The notes beneath the pieces are model-generated. The model saw only the letters and a program-made list of their open reading frames with translations. It was not told where the DNA came from and made no database searches. A stretch of DNA of 64,000 nt from the NCBI GenBank assembly GCA_001557505.1, contig LSAX01000009.1, forward strand, positions 1,798,001-1,862,000. Reading direction: 5' to 3'. The translations under genes and the position numbers were made by a program. Below are positions 23,700-37,786 of this stretch, one piece after another. Each line of letters opens with the position of its first letter. Position 1 is the first letter of the stretch. Origin of the DNA: Reticulascus tulasneorum (taxonomy: Eukaryota; Ascomycota; Sordariomycetes; Glomerellales; Reticulascaceae).

Positions 23700-25723
23700 A
23701 TGAACGGCGGCGACATGCCCGTCAAGACAGAAAACATGGCAGCACCCAACGGACTGTGGACAACGCCCACCTCGCAAGGCATGCGGCCTCGACCTGCAAC
23801 CATTCACGAAGGCTTCTCATATTGCATGGGCGAGGACTTTGGCGCTCTCCCATCTTGGGACTCATCGTCCCTGACCATGCAACAGACGCCGAGTGACACC
23901 ATGTCGAGACCTATCTCAGTCCACCAGGACTTCTACCCTGCCACCACGATGGAGAATCGTGAGTCACCGTCATACCTGTCCTATGCCAGGATACTAACTT
24001 TGCCAGACTGGGGCCAGAAGCCCTGCGAAGACAACTTTGAACTCCATGGACTGGACTCGGACATGAACATCGGCCAGGCTTATACGACCGATGAAGCAAT
24101 TCCAATCCTGGACTTGAGATACTCAGGACAGCATCACGATGGGGACTCGCTCAACTTTGATGGCGGCCTCAACCCTCGCCGCATGTCTGGCTCGTCTTTC
24201 ACCATGTCAACATCTGGTGGGCTGTCCGACATGCCTTCCTACGAGGACTTCTCGGCCGCCTTGTCAGAGGCACCATCTTTCAGCTCAGAATACCCGCCAC
24301 CCTCCAATCGGAACTCTCTGATGTCCTCTACACAACTATCGCCAGTGGCGTCCCCGCGCATGACGCCACAAAGTCGATCTGAACTCGTTAGGACTCAGAG
24401 CCGCGGTCGAGCCTCACCTTCTCCTCGACCTGGAATGCGAAGCGCCCCATACAGCGTAGAGAGTGCAAGAAACAAGCGTTGGTCTACTGGTTCCTATGGC
24501 ACCACACCGAATCGACGACCTTCGCCATTTATCTACCACCCCAGCCATGATGCTTTTGGGGCTCATCAGCGAATGTCTTCGAGACACTCCTCTCCAACAA
24601 TCCCTCACAATCAGATTCCTCTGAACTTTGGGAATCTTCAAGCTGCTCAGCAACATCCATTTTTGGTCGCGGGGCCTCCTGCGTATCACCGAAACAGCAT
24701 GCTTCTCCCATCTCAACTGCCATCTCAAGGATTTCACCCAGAGGCGCATCATTTCGATGCCCCGCCTCCTCTGCTTTCTCATGGACTTTTCCGGATGCTC
24801 CAGAGTAATGCCGACCCCCACTCTCTGCACAGCCACTACACAGATCTATCCGATCCACCAGATTTGTATGCATCATTGCATGAGGAGCAGGTTCCGCCCC
24901 CACCAGAAGATATGAACCCGTCCGATCCCGATCTTGTTCCGCATGAACAAGATTTGAGATTCGAGGGCGATCTGTACACTCCAAAATGGGTGCGGGGCCA
25001 CGGCAACAAGCGTGAGGGCTGGTGCGGAATCTGCAAGCCCGGCCGCTGGCTGGTTCTGAAGAACTCTGCATTTTGGTACGACAAATCGTTCACTCACGGC
25101 ATCAGCGCAGCCACGGGCAGTCCATTCCAAGAGCCTCAGGAAACGAGGCGCATGGACGGCAACCCAGACGTATGGGAAGGACTTTGCGGCAGCTGCAATG
25201 AGTGGATTGCGCTTGTCAGCAGCAAAAAGAAGGGTACAACCTGGTTTAGGCACGCATACAAGGTACGTGAAGTCAATGCGGCTGCAGCGAGGTTTGATCG
25301 CGGCAGATCTTCAGAGGCAAATTGCTAACATGCCAACTGCAGTGCCACACTCATCCCAAGATCAAGGATGCGCCAAAGCGTCGTCGGGAGAGCAGCCATA
25401 CTCGGGCTCTTGCCGCATCAACAATGGCAAAGCCCAAGACTGAACCGCAGGCTCCCATAACCCCACAAATGACTCCTGCGGCCATATCTGCAGCAAACAC
25501 ACCTACCCCCGCACAGATGCAGCAGCACCAGCATCAGCAGCATCAGCAGCATCAGCAGCACCAGCAGCACCAGCAGCACCAGCACCAGCACCAACATCAA
25601 CATCAGCAGATGCATCAACAGCCTCAGCAGCACCTTCAACAAGTACCCCCACCGCATCCTGCACATCTAAATCAAGCGAGGACGTTGATCAATCCGTTGG
25701 AAGGCATGCCAGGCATGATCTAA
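23700..25723 (+). CDS. Transcriptional regulator with Rua1 C-terminal domain
   Basis: Three exons: 23700-23958, 24007-25262 and 25343-25723, giving 631 aa. Residues about 408-512 form a Cys-rich module with Trp-Cys-Gly-Ile-Cys, a Lys-x-Gly-Arg-Trp-Leu stretch, Leu-Cys-Gly-Ser-Cys-Asn-Glu-Trp and a final Phe-Arg-His-Ala-Tyr-Lys-Cys-His. This is the layout of the Rua1 C-terminal domain, also found in Ustilago Rua1 (ustilagic acid regulator) and S. pombe Meu26. The last Cys-His pair is supplied by exon 3, which confirms that splice. The N-terminal 400 residues are Ser/Pro-rich and probably disordered. After the domain comes a basic Lys-Arg-Arg-Arg patch, possibly nuclear targeting, then a Gln/His repeat tract. 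Intron 1 is 48 nt with perfect GTGAGT, ACTAAC and CAG signals. Likely a nuclear DNA-binding regulator; targets unknown. Confidence 0.87.
25514..25640 (+). repeat. CAG/CAC/CAT trinucleotide repeat encoding Gln/His
   Basis: Imperfect trinucleotide repeat inside the last exon of the Rua1-C-domain gene, encoding about 40 residues of alternating Gln-Gln-His and Gln-His units (residues about 562-603). Such tracts vary in length between strains. Confidence 0.9.
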
Positions 25724-28113
25724 GCTGCAGCTGCAGTCTGGTCTAATCTTTTTGAAACAAACCTCTTTATTCAACGCGTATTTCCTTTGTCTATATTCAT
25801 TAGCACACACGCAGACTACTATGCGAATTGACGTCGTTACGAAGTATTTCCTCACTCGTTCTTGATGACATGGACCGGGATACTTAGAATGGCATCATGG
25901 GAGAATGCAAGCGGTTGGTCGAGCAGCGCAGCATTTTGGCGGCATCGCTCTCTGTCTCTCTCTTCACGCACGACTCTCAATTCCACTACCGCGTCCTCTC
26001 GTTTAGCGATATCCTGGCAGGGAAGCATCAGGGGGGGCAGGAGGATGCCAATTATGGGAGCCCATGACGGGCAGGAGGCTATTGGATACGTGCATGAATG
26101 AACCCACAAAGAAATGTCACGACGATTTTATCTCTATTGATCTATTTTCGTTTCCGATCGAGCCGAGCCCATGGAGAGGAGGAACGCAGGGAGATAATCA
26201 GGTGGATCCCCGTTCACAACGACACCTTTTTTGGACGAAAGCGGTATTTGGTTTTTCATGCTCTGTCGAGACGGAGATATCCCCACCCTTTCTTAATCGT
26301 AGATAGTTTAAAGCTGCCGTCCTCGCAGTTCGAGGGCGCATGGAGGGACGGGAATGAAGGTGCGAGCCAGCCAGGAGATCGGCAGCCGCTGGCGGAAGAT
26401 GAATCAGTTACTTCAGGTAGAAACTGCCAATGATCAAGCACACTGTCTTTTCCAACGTTTGAACTACGAGTCTAAGCCACCTCCCGCGATATCTTCTTCG
26501 TGACAGCCTCATACTCAAGAGCACAAGAGCACGAGCCGGCGCACAGAGCAGTTCGTCAAGCACGCAAAGCAGGAAGATCGAAACGACGTCTATGCCATGC
26601 TCCGCATCGACTCCGTTTGTGATATCTACGATCGGAACTGAGAAACTACCGATGAACAAGTCCAGGGGTGCAGAAGACTTTCACATGGATGGCGAGATGG
26701 ATATCGTGGGATCATAATGCCTTCGACTCAGCCGAGAATCTGGGACAGGGCTAAGCGACGACAGTGACCAGGTAAAAGGAACTATGGCAAGGCTATCTAT
26801 TGATTTCTGCGAGAGCAACTGCCGACAAAGCGGTGAATCCCAAAAATAACAAAGCCTCGCTACTCCGTCAGGGCTAGACTCGTCTCGTCTCATGCGTGGG
26901 GTGAGGGTGTGTAGAGACATCAGCCCAGGAACCCGGGTGATCGAGTAATATCTCGGAGCAGAGAGCCGCTTTGCCCTCGCTCGCTACTGGCCTTGGTTGC
27001 CGATGCCAGGGAAAATCCAAAAGGTAGTATCTGTGCCCTCCACATTTACCAGGCTGCAGGTTCGGCGCTTGGATGTCTGAATTAACGAGGGTGATTGGGG
27101 AGGGGGGGTAACAGATGGTCTTGCATGATGGAGAGATCGACGAAGCATAATATGCTGATGTTGCGGGAAACCATAGAGTGGTGGTTTGGGCAAGGGGGAT
27201 TGCCCGCGGCAAAATGGAAGATCAGAGGACTCTTTGACTTTTTGGGCGGGTTCTGATGGGTTTGATGTCGGAAGACGAGAAACTCAACCCTGCCCTACCG
27301 GTGTTTGGCACATGAATCGACACATTGTCGCCGGTGATCTATCATCACGGCTATTCTGACGCATCGCGAACGTCGAGGGCGAGGCTTTGCCAAGGCCCCT
27401 GCACTTGCAGACCGACAGGCATGGCAACACCCTCGTAAGAGACACCCGGTTTTGGTTTCCTGATTTACACGGTCTGGCGGCTTCAGATCGTTTTGATAAG
27501 AAATCCCGGGAACACATCCCTTCCTAGGATATCGATTGGGGAGTTTTGGGAAACCGAGAGGCGAAGCGACGCGGAGATCAGAGTTTGTTGGTCACTGGAG
27601 CCGTTTAATCTCCTAAATTCATGCGCTGGCCTTGACTTCATGACGTGCCGAGCAGCGATTCCCCCCTCCCCCTTTCCGCCAGGGAGGCAGTGATGGACGG
27701 CAATCGTGCTGAGCGTACGGATGGACGGAGGCAGGGACCGGGGATGGAGGCAATTTTGTCGCCGTCCGAGTTCAGCTGAAGTGTTCGTGGCGGAAAGCAA
27801 AAAAGTCTGTAGTTGCAGGTTACCCTCTGAGTGGAACGGGACATGCGCGCAGGGCCTCGCTCCTTGATGCGGCGATCAAGTGACTTTGACTGGCACGATA
27901 GTTTAAATTGATCTCATGCCTTGATCCCTGGCACGAGACGAGAACTTTGGAAACCTGCTCAGTGTTCAACTGTTCAAGTATCGGGGAGGTATTGAGGCGT
28001 AGCGCTACGCATAAAGATTGTTTCTTTCTCTAATCTGAACTCTTGTTTCTTTTGGGGAGGAGTTTCGAAGACAACGAGGAAGGGGCTCTAAGAGGTACAA
28101 GGCGGATGTACCT

Positions 28114-28127
28114 CCCCCCCCCCCCCC
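28114..28127. repeat. Poly-C tract (14 C)
   Basis: Homopolymer run in gene-free DNA. Confidence 0.9.
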
Positions 28128-31100
28128 ACCAATGCAACCTCTTAAAACCCCTGTCGCGGAAGTGTTTGAGGTGATTGGCTGGTGGGATGAGAGCCAATCA
28201 AGTCATGAAGAGACACGTGCTTCAAGACAGGCCTGCCATCTTCAGCTGTTAAGTGAACCTTGCAACTTGCAAGTCGATTCGTTACGAGGGATTTTGGTAC
28301 AAAAGTCTGGCCTCTCGTGTTGCTGCTAACAGGTGGTTGATCCTGCCTTAACTCAACCCCCCTTTTTCCCGTCGTCATTATGTCTTCTTCGACATGTTTT
28401 TCGCTCATCAATTGGATCAAAAAGAAAGGCCGGCCTGGCCCCCAACAGGCGCTCGGACGAAGCAAACCTCAGAATGCGAACAAGAGAGGGTGAGAAAAAT
28501 CGTGAGCAGACACTAATTATTCCGGCCAGACCGTTGCCGCCCCTTGCACCTGGGGACAGTTCGGAAATGAGAGCCCCAGATTTCGCAACGAGATCAACCC
28601 TGCCAGCACCCCCGAGCCCTTTCTAAATGTAGACCAGCGCTCGGCACCACGGACGGGGGGAGGAGAGGAGAAACTTGGAAGTTGAGCAATATGGCGAACA
28701 TTCCCATGTTGCGCCGCAGCTAACGACCTACTATGGGTAGTAAGCCAGTAGGCAAAGTCCGAATCAGGTGCTGACATGCAGAGCCCACGTCAACCAGCCG
28801 TCCAATGGTGTCACGTCTTAGCTCAAGCTCTCGAAGCTCTACTATGTACGTACGCCCATGGTTCGATGGCTGCATGTCCGTCTGCTGTTCCAACAGCTTC
28901 CGGCCGTGTCGGTTCGTCCGTTGGCGCTGACGGAATCTGTTAGGTCATGCGAAGCGTGGGTAATTTGGTTGACGCAGGATTGTCACATCGAACCTTGCGC
29001 AGGTACGCCGTTGATTCTACAGGCGCAGTTCCTTCATCAGCACTCGCCAGCTCCATTTTTTTTGGACCCAGAAACGAAGCCTGGCAAATGGCCGACAACA
29101 AGCTGTCAAAGCTCTTTTTTGGCTGCTGCAGGTTCCCTTCGTTTATGTGCAGATATATTGCGATGAGTCTCCGCCCCCTGCCTTGGCGCTGCAGGCGTCG
29201 TGGGCTCTCGGCCGCTAGCAGGAGCCTGTCGAGGCCCGCGATACCTCAAATGTTGAGGTCTAATTTGGGCAAATGCTTCGTGCGTGCTGTATGAGGATTT
29301 GCAAAGTTCTTCTTCCCGGAATCAAAAACCTGGACAAGAAGGGGGGGAGCTGACTTCCTGGAACGGAAATCTTTTCCCCCACCAGCTCATTGCGACTGGG
29401 GCGGGATCCTACGCACTTCCACGGGATAAGTACCCAAGATGAGAGCCAAAGATTCAGCGTAGCAACGATGGGCAGGAATGCTGTTCATTTGCGATCTGTC
29501 TCTTTACCCCAGTTCCCTTTCGGGCACAAATGACGACAAGAGATAGGGCAACCGATACTATGTAGTAGATTGGACATGGGGCAACGAATTTACGCCGATG
29601 AGACATTGTTTGTGCAACGCATTCCCCGGCTCCGGCATCTTTCATTTTGAAGATTGGCTCCCTTCATCCCAGCGTGCTTCTTGCGAATCTGGGATATTCT
29701 TCCAGCTGAGGGCACATTGCAGCTGGTGGGATTGCGCCAGAGGCAAGGGCTTGGTACATACTGTGCCATGTGATCGCCTAACGTCGAGCCACAAGCCATC
29801 ATTTCCTCCTTAGGTAATTACCGTATGTAGTATGCTGAAGGTCCCGGATACAGATTGCAACCGTCCTATTTAGCGTCCTTTTCGTACTTTTCGTATATCC
29901 ATCAATGACGACAGGGTGGGTTTTATTATTATTTCACTCATCAGATTCTGCGGCAAATGCCAGGCAACGGGGTCTGCCTTTAGAGGTTGGCTAACCAACC
30001 AACGGGCGGCAGGTCGTTAGTAAAAGCTTGAGGATTGGATCTCGTGGGTCCAGATGCAGCAGCCTCGTGGTGAAGCCGTAGTATGGTAGTCGAATACGTA
30101 GTCTCATTTCAGAAACAGCCATCGGTTGCAAAGCGTTGGATATCGCAGTAGTTGGAGCCAAGGAGCACTACTTCCCACCGGATCTATGTCGATCGCATCT
30201 GAGGGTTCTTTACCTTTTCACGGCATCAAACCCAACAGCCTGGGAAAACTCGATCTGACAGAGCCCCTAGCCAACCATCCTCCCAGTGGGTTCAGCAGGG
30301 TTCTGTTGTCAACCTCGTACGGCCTGTAGCCCACTAATAAAACAGGAGCTGATGAGTAACGCAGGCCGAAAGGGTGCAGTGGAGACAATATTCAAATCTC
30401 CAGTTACTTGCGGCGTAACTGGCCGAGCCTACTAGCAAGCGAGCATAGCGCCATTTTGGCTCACACTTTGCATGCACTACCACATCATCAATCATGGACC
30501 TTGCAGCGGCTGCGCTTCCGGTTACTATGTACCTGAAATACAGATTACAGGGCGTTGCATTCGAGGAACTCGCTGGTGCTGGCGCGGCCTCGTTACTGAT
30601 AGGGGACCTCCTGGAGAAGGCCGTTTGGAGTTCTGCCCCGTTCCGACCACTGCTCTCCCATACGCTCGGAGGAATTGCACGATAACCACTAACCACTAAC
30701 CAACTACTAACCAGACTAGTACGGTTACTAGATTACTTATGTAGTTTACAAGTTACTACTACAGTACCGACTACATACGTGCTGTGGATAGAGGCAATGA
30801 TTAAAGGTCGGCATCAAAGCTCGCTCCATTCGTACATGAAGCCACCGAACAGGAATCAGCGGGCCAACAAGACTACTGCCAGCCTAATGTAAGGGGTGGA
30901 CTGCAAGCTGTGACAGCTTCCTTGCTTTTCGGCCCTCTCACTCGGCCTCGATGTCTCTTGTGCCTTGCGGGAATACCCCAACTTATTCCACATGGGCATT
31001 ATGAGTTCAAGCGCACGGAAGTCAAAGGTTCACAAGGATGTATGAAGGAGCCGTACTGTATGTAGTAGTCATTGGCAGCATGTAGTGTAGCAAGGAGCGG

Positions 31101-31296
31101 CGGTAGTACTAGAGGATATGCTACCTTGCCTACCTCAATTACCAAGACCTTACCGATGCACTACCTACGTAGATTACATTCCTCAACGAAAGTCCGAGAC
31201 CATTTCCGTCCATGCCTCGCAGGAATTATCCTTGAAGCATTCCTGACCCCAAGAAAGAGAGAGCAGTCCTTCGGCTCCAGGGGAATCGCTAACGGA

Positions 31297-31316
31297 AGAG
31301 AGAGAGAGAGAGAGAG
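31297..31316. repeat. (AG)10 microsatellite
   Basis: Ten perfect AG units about 1.4 kb upstream of the PHD gene. Confidence 0.9.
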
Positions 31317-32768
31317 AAAATCCCCACCAACAGCTTCAGCTTCAGCCAATGTGCGCTGCCTCCCGCGGCCGTACCTGGTCAACCTACATGCTCATTTGCC
31401 TAGGGTACCCCCCCGTACGTATGCGGTACATACCAGGTAACTTTACTGCTTTTGCTCCAATATTGGGGCATCTCTCTGGTTAGGTAGGTAGGTGATCGGG
31501 AAGGTTGTTCCTCACTGTCTCTGCCTGCGGTAGCCGCCCGGAACTTTACCAACATTTTGTAGCTGCTGCTCTCGTGCTCATTCTTGGCTCGCTTTCTCGC
31601 TTTCTCATGCGCCTTGGCTTCCTCTGCGTGATGCTCAGACGATACAGGCCTGCTGCTCCCTTTCAATCACCGATTCTGCTTCATCCCAACTATCCCTCCC
31701 ACCACTGCATCGAGCTACACTAGAAGGAGATCCGTACGATCCGCCAAATCTCCCATCCTGCAGTAGCTACAGGACGGTCCTTGCGTATCAGAGAGCCTCA
31801 ATCCGACCGTTCAGCCCTGAAATTTCTCCGTCACTGCACTCTCGCTCGAGCGGTGCCTGGCAGTGGAGAAGAGGGAATTGTGACTGGCCTATCTTTTGCA
31901 TGTGGCTCCAGTCAGTCCAACACAGACCGTCTCTCTCCTACTGCAACCCCAATGAAAAAAAAATAAAGAAAGGGTTTACCGAATCCCCAAAGACCAGCCA
32001 GCCAGCCAGCCCTCCATCCGTCCACCCATCATCCATCATCCATCCCTCGCTCGCGCCTCTCCTCTTGCCTAACCACCACCCGTCCGTTTCCACCGCAATT
32101 TACGACTGACGATTGGCTGCGAAGCACTCTTCCGATTCCTTCTCCCAGGTGGGAACGGCTATAGGGCTCCCTATCTTACTTACGACTTTTGACGAATGTT
32201 CATTTGAAGCCTTAACCCCTCTTCTGTTTCAATCTACTTTAGGTAAACCTCTCCTTGTTCCTGTTCCTGTTCCAACTATCTTCTCGTTTTCTGGTCCTTT
32301 TTTTTTGTTCCCTTTTACCTCACCTGCCCTTGAATACTCGGCGACGCCCATACTTACCCACTCGCGCCCACAACTAGAGCTATGATAATTCCCATGATAC
32401 GACGATCCATGACCTTCCAATAATGATCAATGATATACGACTCTGAATCCGCCTGTTTTCTGAAACGTTAAACGAGCTGAAAAGGCATCCCATCCCGCTA
32501 ATTCACTGCTTCGTCCTACGGTCTATCGGCTGCACACCCCGTCGGCTTATATATCCACCAGTCATTCAACAAAAACTCCCTCCCCCAAATTCGAGCAATC
32601 CGTTTCCTCTGTGTTTGGCCGTGGTACTGGTCATGGTTGAGTTAGGGTCGTATGAGACAACATTCGAACTGCTATGAGTGGGGATCAACTGGCTTCCAGG
32701 CAAGACTTCAACACACCCACCCCCCAGTTCACACTGATCTGCTGTGTCTCTCCGGCTGCTCTGATGGA

Positions 32769-35193
32769 ATGTCTCGGCTAACATACCCTTTCCACAGCTT
32801 TGGAGATCCAAACGCTCAGCCGCCTACGCCTAAACAAACTCCCACTTCTGCCGTCTTTCCTAGTCCCGTCTTCGAAACTCCTAAAAGCCGGCAAGGCCAC
32901 TTCGACGACTCGAGCAGCTGGACTCCCCGATTTGCCGAGGAATACTCGGTTTTCAACACTACACCAGGCAATCTTCGAGGTTCCCAAGGTCCCTTTGCCG
33001 ACTTTGCTCCCTCCCATCCGTACCCGCCTTCGTCTGGCCTGAAGAGACCGCTGTCGGCTGAAGGCCTTGCTGCGGAGATAGCAACCCATGTTAATCATTT
33101 TTCACCTAATCCCAACTTGCCATTACCACCTGTGGATCCGTCTCGGCGATTGCCATCTTCACCCGGGCCCGTGAATACAAACCAGGAGTTTTCTGAGGAG
33201 GAGGACAGCCCGTCTAATTTGTCTGATTCCCAGGGAAGACCCGTGAAAAAGGCAAGGAGAGCAAGAGGCGCCGAGGAGCTGCAAGGTCAAACAGCAACGC
33301 CGCCGCCTTCTGCCCGCAAGGGAGAGCGGAAGCTTGTCCCGAAGCTTCGGACGGACAACATGCAAAATGAGCACGGCTACGGCCAGCAAGATTTCACTGG
33401 GACTCCCCAGCAACCCAATATGGCCACCTTCGTGACCACTCCCGACATGTTCGGCTACCCCATGTCGGCCCCGGCTACGGCTCCGGCGAACTTCTGGGAT
33501 CCCTCTTCCGTTGACATGTCTGGAATGGACTTGGATTTCTCGGCGTTTGGCCACAATGTCTTTCAGACTCCGACACCGTCGCATCGCCCTATGGGCTCCT
33601 TTGATGCGGGTCAGATGTTCCAAGACCATGGTTCTCTACACCAAACCAACCAAGAAAACATTCAGCCCTCGAGACGGGAGCGCCCGTTAGCGTCCAAAGC
33701 CATGTTGCCGCATGTCCAAACCACAAATGCTGGCAGCTCGTCGCAGGCTGCGACATACCCGACCCCAATCGATGACCCTTTCGGAATCATAAGTCCCGGC
33801 GGTGGTGTCGACCCTGGGCTCCTGTATGGCCAGTCACAATCCTCGAACATGGACATGAACTTCCCAGTAACTCAGCCTGGCCCCCCGCACAGCTTCCAAT
33901 GGCTATGGCAAGTCAGTCGCAACCAAAACCACCAAAGCGCGGTGATATCCGTCGTACCGCCAGCACGAAAGAAATGGCGAGCAAGCTGCCGGATCGAGCA
34001 TCAGCCAGCTCGCCGATCAAGCCAACAGGCCGGCCAGGTCTGCAGCGGAGCTTCAGCGAGAACCGGGGCAGGAAAAATCTCGGAAGAGCCTCACTACCGG
34101 CTCTGGCTCCTGCCGCGCGGCCAACTTCTCAGTCGTTCAGCGGATCTGGTGTGAGCATCGGCCGGGCCATAAATCCGCGCCCTTCTGGTCGGACATCGCC
34201 CCTGAAGAACAACCACAGCCGTATATCAAGTCTCACCTCCATCCCCGAAGCTTCAGGGTCACGAACCCGGACTTCTGTCAAGTTCACGATTGACTCACGG
34301 GGACGGGCCCGTGCGGAGACCACGCTTGTAATGGATGAGCCGAGCCCTGGTGCTATCCACAAGCGGCGACCATCCCGAGAACTGCCCAGCAGAGAACGGT
34401 CCTGGGAATCGTCGGACGATGACTCATCTACCGACGATGAGCCAATTATCATACCCAGCCGCAACTCGTCATTCGTACTGCCAGATCCGCAAAAGCCAAC
34501 GTCGTCCTCCATCTTCCACTCGTCACAACGGAGCATCAGCGACCGTAGCACAAGCACCTACGCCGCTTTTCCTGGCGATGTCCCAATCAACATGCAGAAC
34601 GATGTCGAAAGCGAGGCCGAGACAGTCATGAACGAGCAACACGGCAAGGCCGGAGACGCAACCAGCGAACTGCGAAAGGTTGTGGAAAGCCGACAAAAAC
34701 GCGCCCCGCAACTGAACACCAGCCAACGATCTCAGCGATTCTCATCGGGAGGCTTCGGCAACTATCCGGCGAACACAATCTCGCCGACCACGTTAACGGA
34801 TGCTAGCCTGCCAACACCATCCACGGAAGCCCGTGGTGGCCATAGCGTTAGGTGTGTTTGCAACAGGAATGATGCCAACGGAGATGGAGAGGGCTTCATG
34901 GTTCAATGGTGAGAACTCCCTCCCCTTCAAGACCCGCGGGTCCCATCCGCAGTGGCGTCCGTAGCGTAAACTAACAACCCCTTTTTAGCGAGTCTTGCGA
35001 AAGCTGGCTCCATGGCAGATGCATCAACATCTCGAGACGGACTCTGCCAAACGTGTACATCTGTGCGTTCTGTGCGAATACGCCAAATATGAGAGGTGGT
35101 AGACTCCGTGGAACCGGCAGGGGGGCCGGAGTGAATCCGTCAGGCTCAGGAGCTTCCCCCCTGGCCCACAAGTCCTTCAAGTCATTTCGATGA
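32769..35193 (+). CDS. PHD-finger protein, reading frame broken once
   Basis: The frame from 32769 runs to about 33880, then sense continues in the -1 frame through 34908. A normal intron (34909-34988, GTGAGA...TTTTAG) precedes the last exon, which ends at 35193. The product would be roughly 780 aa. The body is disordered, rich in Ser, Pro, Thr and Arg. Near the end lies a C4HC3 PHD finger: Cys-Val-Cys, then Cys-Glu-Ser-Cys, Trp-Leu-His-Gly-Arg-Cys and Cys-Ala-Phe-Cys; the third Cys codon is completed across the intron. A basic, Gly-rich tail follows. PHD fingers read histone tails, so a nuclear chromatin role is likely. The frame change sits at or near a C6 run (33881-33886); a missing C or a short intron would explain it. 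The start is uncertain: CTAAC...CACAG just before 32798 looks like an acceptor from an unseen upstream exon. Confidence 0.75.
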
Positions 35194-36381
35194 CACGGAA
35201 TAGGTGATGTCCATCGTGCGTCGTCAACATCTCAGGCTTCTGTAGCTGTGTACGTGGTTTACTACCTCGATCGTCTTTTGATAATCGAGGTTGCCACGTC
35301 TCGAATGATCCTGTCGATGGAGAGTGTTTGATTGAGGACGAACCAGAGGTGCCTGGTAAGAGGGGGGGTTCAGATGATCATGTCATTCTGGATGTTGATG
35401 GTACATATGATACCCTGGTATACAGTGATCTTTAATCATAAGTAGCAATTGAAGATGTATTTCATGTGCTGTAAGAAAATTTTCATTTGCTATGGGGCAG
35501 CAATGCAGTTGTGTCCAACCATGCATGTGTATACGTGATGTGGTCATTTCCTACAGGCTCTGTCCCGGATGCCTTGATTTCTTTTGCTCGACGTATCTTT
35601 ACTTGCAGGATGCGTCAGTAGCTCAATATCTTGCCGTGGCTTCTACTGGACACGCCCGCTCCGGAGTGTATGGTTCTCTCTTTCGCAGGTGTAGTGGACG
35701 ATTAGATCTAGAGGCCAATAGGTTGAGATGCCAACCCTGGGCACCAACACATGCAGCCTGCTTCCTGCTTCCTAGAGTGCGCAAAATCCTATGCAAGGAA
35801 CACGCCACCGAGATCCTACGAACATTCACATCGGCCAAGCCTAGGCGCTCGATCCTTCTTTCCCTTACACAACTATTACTACTACTACTACTAATAGGGC
35901 ACGCGAGACAGGCATCTTGACGACGAGAACGGCTTGAACCGGCGAGTCCAGGGCATACGGACATTTTCTGTCTAGGCTCCGATTTCGGATGGTGGGGTAG
36001 CTAACAAGCCCTGCCGATATTTTAAATCTGCTGTGGAATGCGGGGCAAGTAGGTAGCAGTAACACCCGACGATGAGCGAATCCCGGCCGCCGAAGTAGCC
36101 CAGCTTTGGCATCTTGCGAACACGGACTGTCCCTCAACGTGCCGAAAGTCTAGAACAGTGCTCGTGATTCCTCCCGAGTCAGCACACTAATTCCTTCAGA
36201 CTCTAGGCATCAGTTAGGTTTCTCTCATCAATCTGCCTCCTACCCATCTGCCTTTCCTTGGTCTCGTCCGCTCATCAGTTTGCGCATCCCTTGGACCTAC
36301 TTCATCATTCAAAACCTTGCCCACAACTCCGCACGCCGCCTCTAGCTATCCGAGCATCTTCAAAGCAGGAACTCCTACGCC
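35194..36381. other. Intergenic region upstream of the LEU2-type gene
   Basis: Contains an (ACT)5 repeat at about 35878-35892 and the promoter of the dehydrogenase gene. At 36176-36181 the sequence GAGTCA matches six of seven positions of the Gcn4/CPC1 amino-acid-control site TGACTCA on the reverse strand, about 200 nt before the ATG. A single near-match is weak evidence of such control. Confidence 0.4.

Positions 36382-37786
<1,405 letters not shown>

Larger units (their letters stand above)
25724..32768. other. Seven-kilobase gene-free region
   Basis: Only short overlapping frames on both strands; none has a domain or a coherent splice pattern. Simple repeats present: poly-C at 28114-28127, (AG)10 at 31297-31316, and CCAG / CATC repeats at about 31993-32045. 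The last kilobase is C/T-rich and probably the promoter and leader of the PHD gene. No transposon ends or long repeats could be seen by eye. Confidence 0.55.
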
